This document shows, piece after piece, positions 17,527-30,144 of a DNA stretch of 64,000 bases. Within the stretch, counting starts at the first letter, position 1; every line of letters begins with the position of its first letter. This stretch comes from Massilia rhizosphaerae (lineage in GTDB: Bacteria; Pseudomonadota; Gammaproteobacteria; Burkholderiales; Burkholderiaceae_D). The position numbers were made by a program, and so were the translations under genes. The notes below the pieces were generated by a model. That model saw only the letters and a list, made by a program, of their open reading frames with translations, had not been told where the DNA came from and ran no database searches. The stretch spans positions 1-64,000 of the forward strand of contig NZ_JADKYX010000006.1 in NCBI RefSeq assembly GCF_016093545.1, in the 5' to 3' direction.

Positions 17527-18669
17527 ATGATGATGGAACGCCTGTTCCAATTGATGAAGGAAAAGAACGCGTCCGACATGTTCTTCGCGGTCAATTCCCC
17601 AGTCCACATCAAGATCAACGGGAACCTCATCCCGATCAACCAGAACAAGCTCGAGCCGGAAAACATCCGCGTCCTGCTGTCGGAAATCGCATCGCCCGAG
17701 CAGATGGACGAGCTGGACCGCGACAACGAGCTCAATATGGGCATCTCGGTGGCCAATCTCGGCCGCTTCCGCCTGTCCGCCTTCCGCCAGCGGGGCAGCA
17801 TTTCCGCCGTGTTCCGTTTTGTTCCCGCAACGATCCCGCCGCTGGCCGAACTGGGCCTGCCGCCCGTGCTGTCCGAGCTGATCATGGAAAAACGGGGCTT
17901 GCTGCTGATCGTCGGCGCGACCGGCTCCGGCAAGTCGACGACGATCGCCTCGATGCTCGACCACCGCAACGAGCAGCGCCACGGCCACATCCTCACCCTG
18001 GAAGACCCGATCGAATACCTGTTCAAGAACAAGAAATCGATCGTCAACCAGCGCGAGATCGGCAGCGACGCGAAGAGCTTCGACGTCGCCCTGCGCAATT
18101 CGATGCGCCAGGCGCCGGACTGCATCCTGATCGGCGAGATCCGCGACAAGGACACGATGGCCGCCGCCCTCGCCTACGCCCAGTCCGGCCACCTCGTGCT
18201 CGCGACCCTGCACGCGAACAACAGCTACAACGCGCTGAACCGCATCATCAGCTTCTACCCGATCGAAAACCGCCCCGCCCTGCTGCAGGACTTGTCGTCG
18301 AGCGTGAAGGCCATCGTGTCGCAGCGCCTCGTGCGCGCCAAGGCCGGCGGACGGCGCCAGGCGGCCGTGGAAATCATGGTCAACACGCGCTACGTCGCCG
18401 ACCTGATCGAGAAGGGCGACATCGGCCAGATCAAGGAAGCGATGGACAAGAGCCTGTCGCCGGGCTCGCAATCGTTCGAAAAAGCGCTGCTGGAACTCGT
18501 GCAGGCCGACCTCGTCACGCAGGACGAGGCGCTCGCGAATGCCGACTCGGCCACCAACCTGCTCTGGCTGATCAACAACGGGCCGGACAGCAAGGCAAAG
18601 GAAGAGGAAGCGCCCAAGCCGGCCGAGCCGGAAGGGCCGTCGTTCACGGAGTTCACGCTGGACAATTAA
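17527..18669 (+). CDS. pilU: type IV pilus twitching-motility ATPase
   Basis: The 380-residue PilT/PilU-type retraction ATPase has a Walker A GATGSGKST (residues 130-138), an Asp box around HILTLEDPIEYLFKNK, a Walker B region CILIGEIRDKDTMAAALAYA and the His box GHLVLATLHANNSYNALNRI. The N-terminus LFQLMKEKNASDMFF and the long acidic C-tail (KAKEEEAPKPAEPEG) match PilU rather than PilT. It would act as an accessory hexamer at the pilus base. It is unusual to find it alone inside a dap gene block, without pilT beside it. The first of two adjacent ATGs is taken as start. Confidence 0.92.
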   Translation: MMMERLFQLMKEKNASDMFFAVNSPVHIKINGNLIPINQNKLEPENIRVLLSEIASPEQMDELDRDNELNMGISVANLGRFRLSAFRQRGSISAVFRFVPATIPPLAELGLPPVLSELIMEKRGLLLIVGATGSGKSTTIASMLDHRNEQRHGHILTLEDPIEYLFKNKKSIVNQREIGSDAKSFDVALRNSMRQAPDCILIGEIRDKDTMAAALAYAQSGHLVLATLHANNSYNALNRIISFYPIENRPALLQDLSSSVKAIVSQRLVRAKAGGRRQAAVEIMVNTRYVADLIEKGDIGQIKEAMDKSLSPGSQSFEKALLELVQADLVTQDEALANADSATNLLWLINNGPDSKAKEEEAPKPAEPEGPSFTEFTLDN

Positions 18670-18797
18670 GCGGCCGCGCCTGCGCGCTGCCGGGGCGCCG
18701 CCCTTGCTAAACTATCGGGTGGATGGCCGGCCTGTGCTATCCTTTCCGGCTTCCCCAACAGCAAGATCGACCGGCCGCACGGCCGGCAGCGACCGCC

Positions 18798-20308
<1,511 letters not shown>

Positions 20309-20323
20309 CGACGAGACCTGGCC

Positions 20324-21211
20324 ATGACCACGACCCAATTCTGCACGCCGCGCGACCTGCTGCGCTACGCCGTCACCCGCTTCAACGGTGCCAAGCTGTT
20401 CTTCGGCCACGGCAGCGCCGAAGCGTTCGACGAGGCCGCCTACCTGATCCTGCACACCCTGAAACTGCCGCTGGACAAGCTCGAGCCCTTCCTCGACGCC
20501 CGCCTGCTGCCGGAAGAAGTGCTGCAGGTGCTGGCCGTCATCGAGCGCCGCGTCACCGAGCGCGTGCCCGCCGCCTACATCACGAACGAAGCATGGCTGG
20601 GCAGCTACAACTTCTACGTCGACGAGCGCGTGCTCGTGCCGCGCTCGTTCATCGCCGAGCTGATCCCGAACCAGTTCAGCCCGTGGGTGGCCGATCCGGA
20701 CGCCGTCGAGAACGTGCTCGAACTGTGCACCGGCTCCGGCTGCCTGGCGATCATGCTGGCGGACGCGTTCCCGAACGCCGTCGTCGACGCCGTCGACATC
20801 TCGCAGGACGCGCTGGCCGTTGCCGAGCGCAACATCCGCGACTACAAGCTGGAAGGCCGCGTGAACCCGATCGAGTCCGACCTGTACCAGCACGTGCCGT
20901 TCAAGAAATACGACCTGATCGTCACGAACCCGCCGTACGTGAACAGCGACTCGATGGGCAAGCTGCCGCCGGAATACCTGCGCGAGCCGCAAATCGCCCT
21001 GGCCGGCGGCGACGACGGCATGGACCTCGTGCGCAAGATCGTCGACGGCGCGGCCGAGCGCCTGACGCCGGAAGGCGTGCTGGTCGTCGAGATCGGCAAC
21101 GAGCGCGAGTTCGCGGAAGCGGCGTTCGGGCACCTGGGCCTGACGTGGTTGACCACGAGCCAGGGCGACGATGCCGTCTTCCTGCTGACGGCCGAACAGT
21201 TATCGCTGTAG
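20324..21211 (+). CDS. prmB: 50S ribosomal protein L3 N5-glutamine methyltransferase
   Basis: The 295-residue SAM-dependent methylase of the HemK/PrmA/B family modifies a glutamine on ribosomal protein L3. It shows the SAM-binding VLELCTGSGCLAIMLADAFP and the substrate loop VTNPPYVNSDSMGKLPPEYLREP, whose PxYLREPxxAL form separates PrmB from PrmC. It follows dapE by 15 bp in the same operon. Its TAG stop (21209-21211) is formed by the first bases of a REP-like element. Confidence 0.94.
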   Translation: MTTTQFCTPRDLLRYAVTRFNGAKLFFGHGSAEAFDEAAYLILHTLKLPLDKLEPFLDARLLPEEVLQVLAVIERRVTERVPAAYITNEAWLGSYNFYVDERVLVPRSFIAELIPNQFSPWVADPDAVENVLELCTGSGCLAIMLADAFPNAVVDAVDISQDALAVAERNIRDYKLEGRVNPIESDLYQHVPFKKYDLIVTNPPYVNSDSMGKLPPEYLREPQIALAGGDDGMDLVRKIVDGAAERLTPEGVLVVEIGNEREFAEAAFGHLGLTWLTTSQGDDAVFLLTAEQLSL

Positions 21212-21303
21212 GGTGGGCGGCCTCCGCCCACCAAATGCGTGCGTCGCGGTAACGCATGGTGGGCACGCATTTCATGCCCCCGGCATAAAATGCCCCACCC
21301 TAC
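21208..21303. repeat. REP-like GTAGGGTGGGC element, copy 2 (full 96-bp form)
   Basis: The element starts GTAGGGTGGGC and ends GCCCCACCCTAC, so the outer ends are inverted repeats. Inside are GCCCACC, an ACGCATGGTGGGC segment and a central GCGTCGCGGTAACGC. It supplies the prmB stop codon and fills almost all of the gap before the ABC-F gene. Copy 4 has the same internal order. Confidence 0.8.
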
Positions 21304-21336
21304 TGTCTGCGCCTCCCGAGCTAGATTGCAAGTAAT

Positions 21337-23304
<1,968 letters not shown>

Positions 23305-23346
23305 CGCGCGGGATAAAACGCCCTCTGCTCCGGCGGCCGAATTTGG

Positions 23347-23865
23347 TTATTCTTTCGATTCCTCAACTGGAAACGCAGGCATTGACGCAATTGGCATCAC
23401 CAGGATATCCGGATCGTCGGGAAGTGGTACAAACCCGTATTTTGCATAGAAGCTGGCAGCTCCGTCCTTGGCATCTACGAAGAGCGCAAATCCTCCAACG
23501 AGTTTCGAAGCCCGATATGCTCGCTCCATCGCTTCAAACAACAGGTATTCTCCATGGCCCTGCTTCTGCGCGTTCACGGACACTGCCAGTCGCGCAAGCG
23601 TATATCCAGACACGTTTGCGGGAAGCTTCTTTGCCATCGTCTGAGGCAAATCTTCCTTAGGGGTGACAACCCTGATGGCCATGGTGACGAAACCAATAAT
23701 CACTGTCGGCTGCTCGTCGTCGATGAGCACAAATGTCTTGGATGTCCCATTTTTCTGATGTTGTCGAGCCGTGGTTTTGAACCAGTGATCGAGGTCCGGA
23801 TTCCCACAGTCGAAGCTCGCTACATCATGCGCTTTTTCCAGCGCTTGTACTTTCAGTGTTGCCAT
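23347..23865 (-). CDS. GNAT acetyltransferase toxin (TacT-like)
   Basis: The 172-residue GNAT has the layout of toxins that acetylate aminoacyl-tRNA: FDCGNPDLDHWFKTTARQHQKNGTSKTFVL at the N-terminus, strands VIIGFVTMAI and YTLARLAVSVNAQKQGHGEYLL (acetyl-CoA loop, here Q-K-Q-G-H-G), and FYAKYGFVPL at the end. Its start lies 41 bp inside the preceding DUF1778 gene, a typical type II toxin-antitoxin arrangement. Expression would be coupled to the antitoxin and autoregulated. Base composition is more AT-rich than its neighbours, which suggests transfer. Confidence 0.9.
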   Translation of the reverse strand: MATLKVQALEKAHDVASFDCGNPDLDHWFKTTARQHQKNGTSKTFVLIDDEQPTVIIGFVTMAIRVVTPKEDLPQTMAKKLPANVSGYTLARLAVSVNAQKQGHGEYLLFEAMERAYRASKLVGGFALFVDAKDGAASFYAKYGFVPLPDDPDILVMPIASMPAFPVEESKE

Positions 23866-24136
23866 ATTTCTCTTTCATGAAACGCTTGAATCCGCGTTCC
23901 ATCGCCGCGTTAGGCTTCGGTGGGTTGTCAAGCAAGTTGAGTAACATGGCCGCATCGTTATTTGAAATCATGATCCGTTTTTCCCGGTCCACGATCTTCT
24001 GCGCTTTTTCCAGTGCAGCTTGAACCACAAAACCATTCAATGTAGTTCCAGTCAACTCAGCTGCCGAGTTTAAAGTTTCCGCTACTGCGGCTGAAATCCT
24101 CGCGGTGATCCGCTCTTTTTCAACTAAAGCGCTCAT
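23825..24136 (-). CDS. DUF1778 antitoxin (TacA-like, ribbon-helix-helix)
   Basis: This 103-residue partner of the GNAT toxin has an N-terminal ribbon-helix-helix DNA-binding part (KERITARISAAVAETLNSAAELTGTTLNGFVVQAALEKA), and its C-terminal half (DREKRIMISNNDAAMLLNLLDNPPKPNAAMERGFK) is the DUF1778 toxin-neutralising arm that covers the acetyl-CoA site. It is encoded upstream of the toxin with a 41-bp overlap. The ribosome site GAGAGG lies before the ATG. As in other TacAT pairs, the complex probably represses its own promoter just upstream of 24136. Confidence 0.9.
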   Translation of the reverse strand: MSALVEKERITARISAAVAETLNSAAELTGTTLNGFVVQAALEKAQKIVDREKRIMISNNDAAMLLNLLDNPPKPNAAMERGFKRFMKEKYGNTESTSAGKSA

Positions 24137-24231
24137 ATAAATACCTCTCAGGTTTTAAAAGTGTTTCCTGCTCCTTCCATTTATGCAGGCAGGTTTTTCA
24201 TGACCAAGTCACTATAGCGCCCCCCAGGGCC

Positions 24232-24287
24232 GGCGTCAAATTGACGCCATGCGGCAACATGGCACCTATCGGCAATCTGGCACCAAG
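24232..24287. repeat. palindrome and short direct repeats, possible IS end remnant
   Basis: GGCGTCAA-A-TTGACGCC (24232-24248) is a perfect 8-bp palindrome. It is followed by two direct copies of a CGGCAA..TGGCACC unit at about 24252 and 24270, 18 bp apart. Short repeats like these are found at the tips of IS21-type elements. No transposase is nearby, so a remnant next to the toxin-antitoxin pair is the most that can be said. Confidence 0.4.
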
Positions 24288-24342
24288 GGGACCGCTCGTG
24301 TCGAGGCCCCAGCCGCACCCTCCCCGGCGGGAACGACGATTG

Positions 24343-24810
24343 TCAGGCGACCTGGCGCGCCTCTTTTTTCGGCCGGCGCACCGACATCAGCCGGTCGATG
24401 TCGACGAGGATCAGCCGGCGCGTCCCCACCTGCCCCAGTCCGATCAGGTAATCGACCGGGGCATCGTCCGTGGCCGGCACGGGCGACACCTGCTCCGGCG
24501 TCAACGACACGACGCCCGTCACGCCATCCACCACCATCCCCATCACGCATGAAGACAGCCTGAGGATGATCACGTCGGTCATCGGATCGGGCGCGCCGGG
24601 CGCCCGGCCGCAGGCGGCGCGCATGTCGACGAGCGGCATGATCACGCCGCGCGACACCGCGACGCCGCCGATGATCTCGCCGGCCGACGCGAACCGCTCG
24701 AGCGCCTTGAGCACGCGCAGTTCCTGCACCTTGGCGAAATCGAGCCCGTATTCGAGCCCGCCGAGGGTGAAGCTCAGGAATTGGGTGGTCGTGGTCAGAG
24801 TCGTGTGCAT
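24343..24810 (-). CDS. CheW-like chemotaxis coupling protein
   Basis: The single-domain CheW protein of 155 residues begins QFLSFTLGGLEYGLDFAKVQELRVL and has the usual GVAVSRGVIMPLVDMRAACG, MGMVVDGVTGVVSLTPEQV and IGLGQVGTRRLILVDIDRLM segments. CheW links receptors to CheA. No other chemotaxis gene is beside it, so it is an orphan copy serving a system elsewhere. It is divergent from the HDOD gene with a 145-bp gap, and the region before it (24811-24900) is AT-rich and likely holds its promoter. Confidence 0.9.
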   Translation of the reverse strand: MHTTLTTTTQFLSFTLGGLEYGLDFAKVQELRVLKALERFASAGEIIGGVAVSRGVIMPLVDMRAACGRAPGAPDPMTDVIILRLSSCVMGMVVDGVTGVVSLTPEQVSPVPATDDAPVDYLIGLGQVGTRRLILVDIDRLMSVRRPKKEARQVA

Positions 24811-24955
24811 GGCGAATCCTTTCTCAAGACCGCCATGCTAAGACGATGACGGCCAGCAATTGTTGAGTGCAGTCAACAATTTATGAGACATTTCCTACCT
24901 TGCGTTCAGCGCCTGCGTCCGTACAATGTTCGGAATTGACCTAGAGGGGATGACG

Positions 24956-26029
24956 ATGTTTCGGTGGCTGCAACGCTTGATCTCCGGCCCGGCCGCCGGG
25001 CAACCCCAGCCTGCCGCGGCTGCCGTCGAGGCGGTTCCCATGCCCGCGGCGCCAGTGCCCGCGCCGGCCCCCGCTGCGGTGCCGGTACCGGTGCCGGGAT
25101 CCGCTCCCGCTCGGGCGGGCACGGCCCCCGTCTCGTTCGAGCAGCTGGAGCGGATCAACGGCGCCTGGAACGCCTGGCTGTTCGACCGCGCCGACGGCGG
25201 CCTGGAGCTCTCCGGCGCCGAAGCCCGCGTGCTGGATGCGCTGGCCGCGATCGTCGCGTCGCAGCAGTCCGGCGCGGCGCTCGTGCGGCGCATGCCGGGG
25301 CTCGTGCCGCAACTGCTGCAAAGCCTGCGCAGCGAAACCTTTTCCGGCGCCGCGCTGTCGCGCACGATCGCCTCCGACCCCGTGCTGGTGGCGGCCGTCG
25401 TCCGCCTCGCCAACAGCTGTTACCAGGGGAACGGGCAAGCCATCGCGAGCATCGAGCACGCTGTGATCCTGATCGGCCAGGAGGGCCTGCGCCAGCTGAT
25501 CACGACGGTCGCGTTCCGGCCGATCATCGACATGCATTCCGGGTTCTACACGCGCCGGCTGGCGCCGCACCTGTGGGCGCATTCGGAGCGCTGCGCGCTG
25601 GCCGCGCGCCAGGCGGCCGGCGCCGGCATCGAGCCGTTCGACGCGTTCCTGGCCGGACTGCTGCAGAACGTGGGGCTGATCGTCAGCCTGCGCGTCATGG
25701 ACCAGACGGCGCAGGACGGCGAGCGCCTCGGCTCCGACGTCTTCCTGGCCCAGCTGGCGCGCGACACGCGCCGCCTGTGCGCGAGCATCGCGCGCGAGTG
25801 GAATTTTCCGGACACGGTGGCACAGGCGCTGCTGGAACAGGGAGAGCTGCGGCGCGGCGCGCCGGTGTCGCCGCTGGGGCGCTTGCTCAAGCTGACGGAT
25901 TACCTGGGGAAGGTGAGGATGCTCGTCGAACAGGGGCTGGTAGACGAAGCCGACGAAGCCCTGTTCGCGGGCCTGCCGCCCGAGGCGGCGCAATGCTACG
26001 ACGCGTTGGCCGCGACGTATCACGATTGA
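24956..26029 (+). CDS. HDOD-domain protein
   Basis: The 357-residue cytosolic protein has an Ala/Pro-rich low-complexity linker (residues about 10-50) followed by an HDOD domain (about 110-310): VLDALAAIVASQ, LVPQLLQSLRS, ISDPVL-type ASDPVLVAAVVRLANSC and IEHAVILIGQEGLRQLI. HDOD proteins are signalling scaffolds related to HD phosphodiesterases but lack the metal site; they often affect motility and chemotaxis. The ATG at 24956 is preceded by AGAGGGG at good spacing; an ATG six bases earlier is possible. It is divergent from the cheW-like gene, which supports a shared signalling role. Confidence 0.88.
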   Translation: MFRWLQRLISGPAAGQPQPAAAAVEAVPMPAAPVPAPAPAAVPVPVPGSAPARAGTAPVSFEQLERINGAWNAWLFDRADGGLELSGAEARVLDALAAIVASQQSGAALVRRMPGLVPQLLQSLRSETFSGAALSRTIASDPVLVAAVVRLANSCYQGNGQAIASIEHAVILIGQEGLRQLITTVAFRPIIDMHSGFYTRRLAPHLWAHSERCALAARQAAGAGIEPFDAFLAGLLQNVGLIVSLRVMDQTAQDGERLGSDVFLAQLARDTRRLCASIAREWNFPDTVAQALLEQGELRRGAPVSPLGRLLKLTDYLGKVRMLVEQGLVDEADEALFAGLPPEAAQCYDALAATYHD

Positions 26030-26046
26030 CGGCGGCGCGAGCGCTC

Positions 26047-26111
26047 GGTGGGCGCGGGGCGCCCGCCCTACGACTTGAGAGACCTCGTAGGGTGGGCACC
26101 CCGTGCCCACC
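26047..26111. repeat. REP-like GTAGGGTGGGC element, copy 3
   Basis: GGTGGGCGCGGGGCGCCCGCCCTAC is followed by ten bases and then GTAGGGTGGGCACCCCGTGCCCACC. The second half is identical to copy 1 over 25 bp. It sits in the convergent gap between the HDOD gene and the M2 peptidase gene, where it could act as a two-way terminator. Confidence 0.8.
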
Positions 26112-26132
26112 AAAAGGTGTCGCCGAGGACCA

Positions 26133-28013
26133 TCAGCGCTTCGTCAGCTTCGCATCCTCGATGGCCAGCTGCTTGTTCTGCGCATCCAGCCAGGCCTTGA
26201 GCGGCGCGAAGTAGTCGAGCATCGCCGTCGCATCCATCTTGTCCGACCCCGTGATGGCCTTCAGCGCTTCCGGCCACGGCTTGCTGGTGCCCATCGCCAG
26301 CATCTGCTGGAACTTGGCGCCCGCCTTCTTGTTGCCGTAGATCGAGCAGCGGTACAGCGGTCCCGTGTCGCCCGCTTCCTTGCACAGCGCGCGGTGGAAC
26401 TGGAACTGCAGCACGTGGGCGAGGAAGTAGCGTGCGTACGGGGTGTCGCTGGCGACGTGGTACTTGGCGCCGGCGTCGAAGCCGGCGTCGTCCGCGATCG
26501 GGGCGGGACGCGACACGCCCTGGTACTGCTCCGTCAGCGCCCACCAGGCCTTGTCGTAGTCGGCCGGCTTGACCTTGCCGTCGTACACCTCCCAGCGCCA
26601 CTTGTCGACCTTGTACGCGAACGGCAGGAACGCGACCTTCTGCAACGCCGTGTACAGCAGCGGGCCGATCTCCTGCTGCGGATCCGGGTCCGTTTTCATG
26701 AGGCCGATCTTCTTGAGATAGGCCGGCGTGATCGACAGCGCGACGGTGTCGCCGATCGCTTCGTGGAAGCCGTCGTTGGCGCCGTTCTTGAACATCGGCG
26801 GCTGCCCGCTGTACGCGAGGTCGTAGTACAGGTGGCCCAGCTCGTGGTGGATGGTGCGGAAGTCTTCGGCCGTCGGCGTGATGCACATCTTGACGCGCAC
26901 GTCGTCCTGGCCGTCCAGGTCCCACGCGGACGCGTGGCACACGACTTCGCGGTCGCGCGGCTTGGTCAAGAGCGAACGTTCCCAGAACGTGGCCGGCAGC
27001 TTCTGCATGCCCAGCGACGTGTAGAAGCCTTCCGCGTAGCGCGTCATTTCGACGGCGCTTGCCTTGCGCTCTTCCAGCAGCGCGGTCAGGTCCGCGCCCT
27101 TCTCCAGGCCTTGCGGTTTCAGGATCGGGTACAGGTTGTCCCAGCTCTGCGCCCACATATTGCCCAGCAGGTGGGCGGGAATCGGGCCGTCGGCCGGCAC
27201 GGCATCCGGGCCGTAGGCCTGGCGCAGCTTGTAGCGCGTGTAGGTGTGCAGCGATTCGTACAGCGGCTTCACCTGCTGCCACAGACGCTCCATCTCGGCC
27301 GCGAAAGCACTGGGGGCCATGTCGTAGCGCGAGCGCCACAGGGCGCCGGTATCGGCATAGCCCATCGTGCGGGCGCCCTTGTTCGACAGCTCGACGTATT
27401 TCGCATAGTCCTGCTTGTACGCGCGCGACTGGGCATGCCAGCCGAGCCAGACTTCCTTCAGGCGCGCCGGATCGTGGCTCGTGGCCAGCACTTTTTCCAG
27501 TTCGCCCAGCGGCATGCAATCGGGCTTCGCCCCGTCCGGGGCGGCCGGCGGGCAGTACTTGGCCTTGCCGTACGCGCCCGTCATGCTGGCGGCCAGGCGC
27601 GCGTACGCGGCGCGGTCGGCGGCGTTTTCCAGCATCAGCGACTGCTGCATCAGCATCAGCTTGCGGCGACTTGCATCGGACACCTTCAGGCCGTTGTAGC
27701 GGCGCGCATTGAGGGCGATGTCGCCGCTCACGGTGAGGTAGCGTTCGTTGGCCTGGGCGGTCAGGGTTTCGGTGTCGAGCGTGATGAAGTTCTCGGCCAC
27801 CCACTCGGCGCGGCCGGCGTCGAGCCCCAACTGGTCGAGTTTCTGTTCGGCGTCGGCGACGAAGCGCTCGGCGTCAAGCACGGTCGGCTTGCCTTTGGTG
27901 TTGGTGGCCTTGGTGGCGGCGCTTGCCGGATGGGCGAGCAGCGCACCGGCGCACAGCGCGGCGACCAGCGCGCCGATCGGGCTGCGCTGGTGGATGGGAC
28001 GCATGTTGTTCAA
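26133..28013 (-). CDS. peptidase family M2 (angiotensin-converting-enzyme-like) dipeptidyl carboxypeptidase
   Basis: The 626-residue secreted zinc peptidase has a signal peptide (GALVAALCAGALLAHPASA). The zinc site is H390-E391-L-G-H394 in TIHHELGHLYYDL, with the third ligand E418 in NDGFHEAIGD. The family also conserves DGFHEAIGDTVALS and a chloride-site region near the C-terminus. Bacterial M2 enzymes remove C-terminal dipeptides in the periplasm. A TTG at 28013 has GAGGGG at ideal distance, so I take it as the start; the ATG at 28004 has poorer spacing. It is transcribed alone. Confidence 0.93.
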   Translation of the reverse strand: MNNMRPIHQRSPIGALVAALCAGALLAHPASAATKATNTKGKPTVLDAERFVADAEQKLDQLGLDAGRAEWVAENFITLDTETLTAQANERYLTVSGDIALNARRYNGLKVSDASRRKLMLMQQSLMLENAADRAAYARLAASMTGAYGKAKYCPPAAPDGAKPDCMPLGELEKVLATSHDPARLKEVWLGWHAQSRAYKQDYAKYVELSNKGARTMGYADTGALWRSRYDMAPSAFAAEMERLWQQVKPLYESLHTYTRYKLRQAYGPDAVPADGPIPAHLLGNMWAQSWDNLYPILKPQGLEKGADLTALLEERKASAVEMTRYAEGFYTSLGMQKLPATFWERSLLTKPRDREVVCHASAWDLDGQDDVRVKMCITPTAEDFRTIHHELGHLYYDLAYSGQPPMFKNGANDGFHEAIGDTVALSITPAYLKKIGLMKTDPDPQQEIGPLLYTALQKVAFLPFAYKVDKWRWEVYDGKVKPADYDKAWWALTEQYQGVSRPAPIADDAGFDAGAKYHVASDTPYARYFLAHVLQFQFHRALCKEAGDTGPLYRCSIYGNKKAGAKFQQMLAMGTSKPWPEALKAITGSDKMDATAMLDYFAPLKAWLDAQNKQLAIEDAKLTKR

Positions 28014-28099
28014 GGTTTCCCCTCTATTGGTTTGGATTCGTCATGGATCGGCCTCGCGGCCACCGCAAGTATATGCTGCCGCGGGTCCGTCGCGAATCT

Positions 28100-30013
28100 T
28101 TACGCCGCGGGGACGGCGTCGCTGCTCCATGCGAAGTTGCCGGCGCCGCCCAGGAACAACAGCTCGCCCGCCTGCGGACCGCGCAGGCGCGTGCGGATCT
28201 CGCGCGGCGTCCAGAGGTACGGCTGCCCGTCCGCCGGGCTGTAGCCGAGGATGCGCACCTGCGTCTCGCCCTGCACCGAGGCGATCGTCACGCCGGACAC
28301 CGTGGCGGCGTCGTTGCGCTGCGCCTCCAGGCTCGCGAGCATGGCCGTGCCGGCCTGCTGCTCGGCCTCGGCGGCCTTGATCTTCGCGGAGACGTCGCCC
28401 ATCGCCTTGAGCGCGGGCGCCACGTCCTGCGCCAGCTTCTGGAACTGGCGGCCCTGTTCGGGCGACAGATTGACCTCGCCCTTGCGCACGCGCGTCGCCA
28501 GCATCATGTAGCCGCGCACGTCCGGCTTGGCCGTCATGGCGTCCATCGCGGCCTTGAGCTGCGCGGCCAGCGCGGCGAATTGCGCGACGCGCTGCGTCAC
28601 CGCCGCGATCACCTCGCCGATCTGCTGGCCGTCCGGGCGCAGCACGGCGACGAGCATCTCGCTCTGCTTGCGCGGCACCGCGCACTCCACGGTCACGCGC
28701 CGGCCCGCGAGCGCGCAGCCCTCGGCCATCTTGACGACCACTTCATCGCCCACGATCTCGCAGTTGACGGCATGCGCGATCTCGACGCGCGTACCGGCGA
28801 CGACGCAGTTCTCCGCGCGCTCCAGCACGATCCTGCCGTCCTCCGCGCTCAGCACGGCGGCGGACGCGACGCCGCGCACGTGGATGTCGCCGCGCGCGTT
28901 GCGGGCGCCGCCGCCCACGAGGTTGGCGCGCATCACGATCGTGCCGCCGCGCGACACCAGATCGCCGAACACGTCGCCGTGCACCGTGATGCTGTCGGCT
29001 TCGATCACGCGCTTTTCCTGGACCTCGCCGAACTCCTCGTAGTCGCCCGTCAGGTTCAGGTTGCCCGTCGTCTTGGCGCTGACGCCGTCGCGGCTGACCA
29101 CCTTGTCGTCGATTGAAATACGGCTCGTCTTCCCGTCGATCATCAGGAAGCCGGCCCGGCTCGACACGAGGAAGTCGCCTTCCGGCATGCGCTCGACCTT
29201 CGTGCCCGTACCGGCATACGCCGCGAGATCGGTGTCGCTTCCCGGCTTCGGGAACAGCTTCGTGCCGGACATCTCGAAGCCCGGCACGCCGGGCGTCGCG
29301 GGCCGCTTCTCGAGCAGCCGCACGCCGGCCTGGATCTGCGGGAAGCGGTTCTGGAAGCTGTTCAGGTCGAGGCGGCCGTTGGCCAGTTCGAGCGGCGCGT
29401 CGTTGCGGTGGATGTCGTCGGACACTTCGACGATGTGCGCGTCCGCGCCCGGCACGGGATCGCACTGGCGCGCGACCGTGACGCGGTCGGCCTTGTTCGA
29501 GGCGATCGCGGCGCGGATGGCGTCCAGGTCGAGGCCGAAGCGCAGGCCCTTGCCCCACATGTCGGCGACGAATTCGTCGACGTCGAGACGGGTCGGGATG
29601 CCCTCGCCTTCCGGGTCGGCCGGGTCGGGCAGCCAGACCGGCTCGAAATAGTATTCCGCATACCCGCGCCCGATCTTGGCGGCGCGGTACAGCGCGCGGC
29701 GCGCCGGGTCGAACGGCTGGATGTCGGCGGCGATGCGCACGACGGCGGCGCCGTCCGGCCCGCGCGGCAGGTCCGGGCCGTGGCCGAACAAGGCTTTCAT
29801 CAGGACCGGATAGTCGACGCCGACGAAGTAATTGCCGGCGCGGTAGACGTTGTCGACGGCGGCGAGGAGCGTCGTGCCGAGCACGGAGGGGTCCGCGTAG
29901 ACCCCGTCGTCACGCTGGGCGATGCAATGCTCGGGGCCGGTTGCTGCGATCCGGGTCGCCGTTGCCTGCGCCTGTTCGTGCATGGGCGACGCGGCGGGAG
30001 AGTCTGTCGTCAA
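28100..30013 (-). CDS. FapA-like protein (DUF342, flagellar assembly protein A family)
   Basis: This cytosolic protein of roughly 640 residues has a DUF342 domain. The core (about residues 230-450) is a right-handed beta-helix of stacked short strands (GNLNLTGDYEEFGEVQEKRVIEADSITVHGDVFGDLV), followed by a long helical coiled coil (VTQRVAQFAALAAQLKAAMD) and a small C-terminal beta domain. The family has been linked to flagellar placement and signalling in other bacteria; the role here is unknown. The start is uncertain: a TTG at 30013 has GGAG six bases before it, an ATG at 29983 and a GTG at 30040 are alternatives. Confidence 0.85.
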   Translation of the reverse strand: MTTDSPAASPMHEQAQATATRIAATGPEHCIAQRDDGVYADPSVLGTTLLAAVDNVYRAGNYFVGVDYPVLMKALFGHGPDLPRGPDGAAVVRIAADIQPFDPARRALYRAAKIGRGYAEYYFEPVWLPDPADPEGEGIPTRLDVDEFVADMWGKGLRFGLDLDAIRAAIASNKADRVTVARQCDPVPGADAHIVEVSDDIHRNDAPLELANGRLDLNSFQNRFPQIQAGVRLLEKRPATPGVPGFEMSGTKLFPKPGSDTDLAAYAGTGTKVERMPEGDFLVSSRAGFLMIDGKTSRISIDDKVVSRDGVSAKTTGNLNLTGDYEEFGEVQEKRVIEADSITVHGDVFGDLVSRGGTIVMRANLVGGGARNARGDIHVRGVASAAVLSAEDGRIVLERAENCVVAGTRVEIAHAVNCEIVGDEVVVKMAEGCALAGRRVTVECAVPRKQSEMLVAVLRPDGQQIGEVIAAVTQRVAQFAALAAQLKAAMDAMTAKPDVRGYMMLATRVRKGEVNLSPEQGRQFQKLAQDVAPALKAMGDVSAKIKAAEAEQQAGTAMLASLEAQRNDAATVSGVTIASVQGETQVRILGYSPADGQPYLWTPREIRTRLRGPQAGELLFLGGAGNFAWSSDAVPAA

Positions 30014-30144
30014 GATACGCTCCGTGCAATGATTTGCCACGGCAAGGGCTGGGCCGGGGCGGAATCCGGCTAGCGTATCATGTTGTCAGCTGAAAATAAA
30101 CAAGAAGCAACTAAGTTGACGCATGGAAAGCAAAAACAAGCCGC

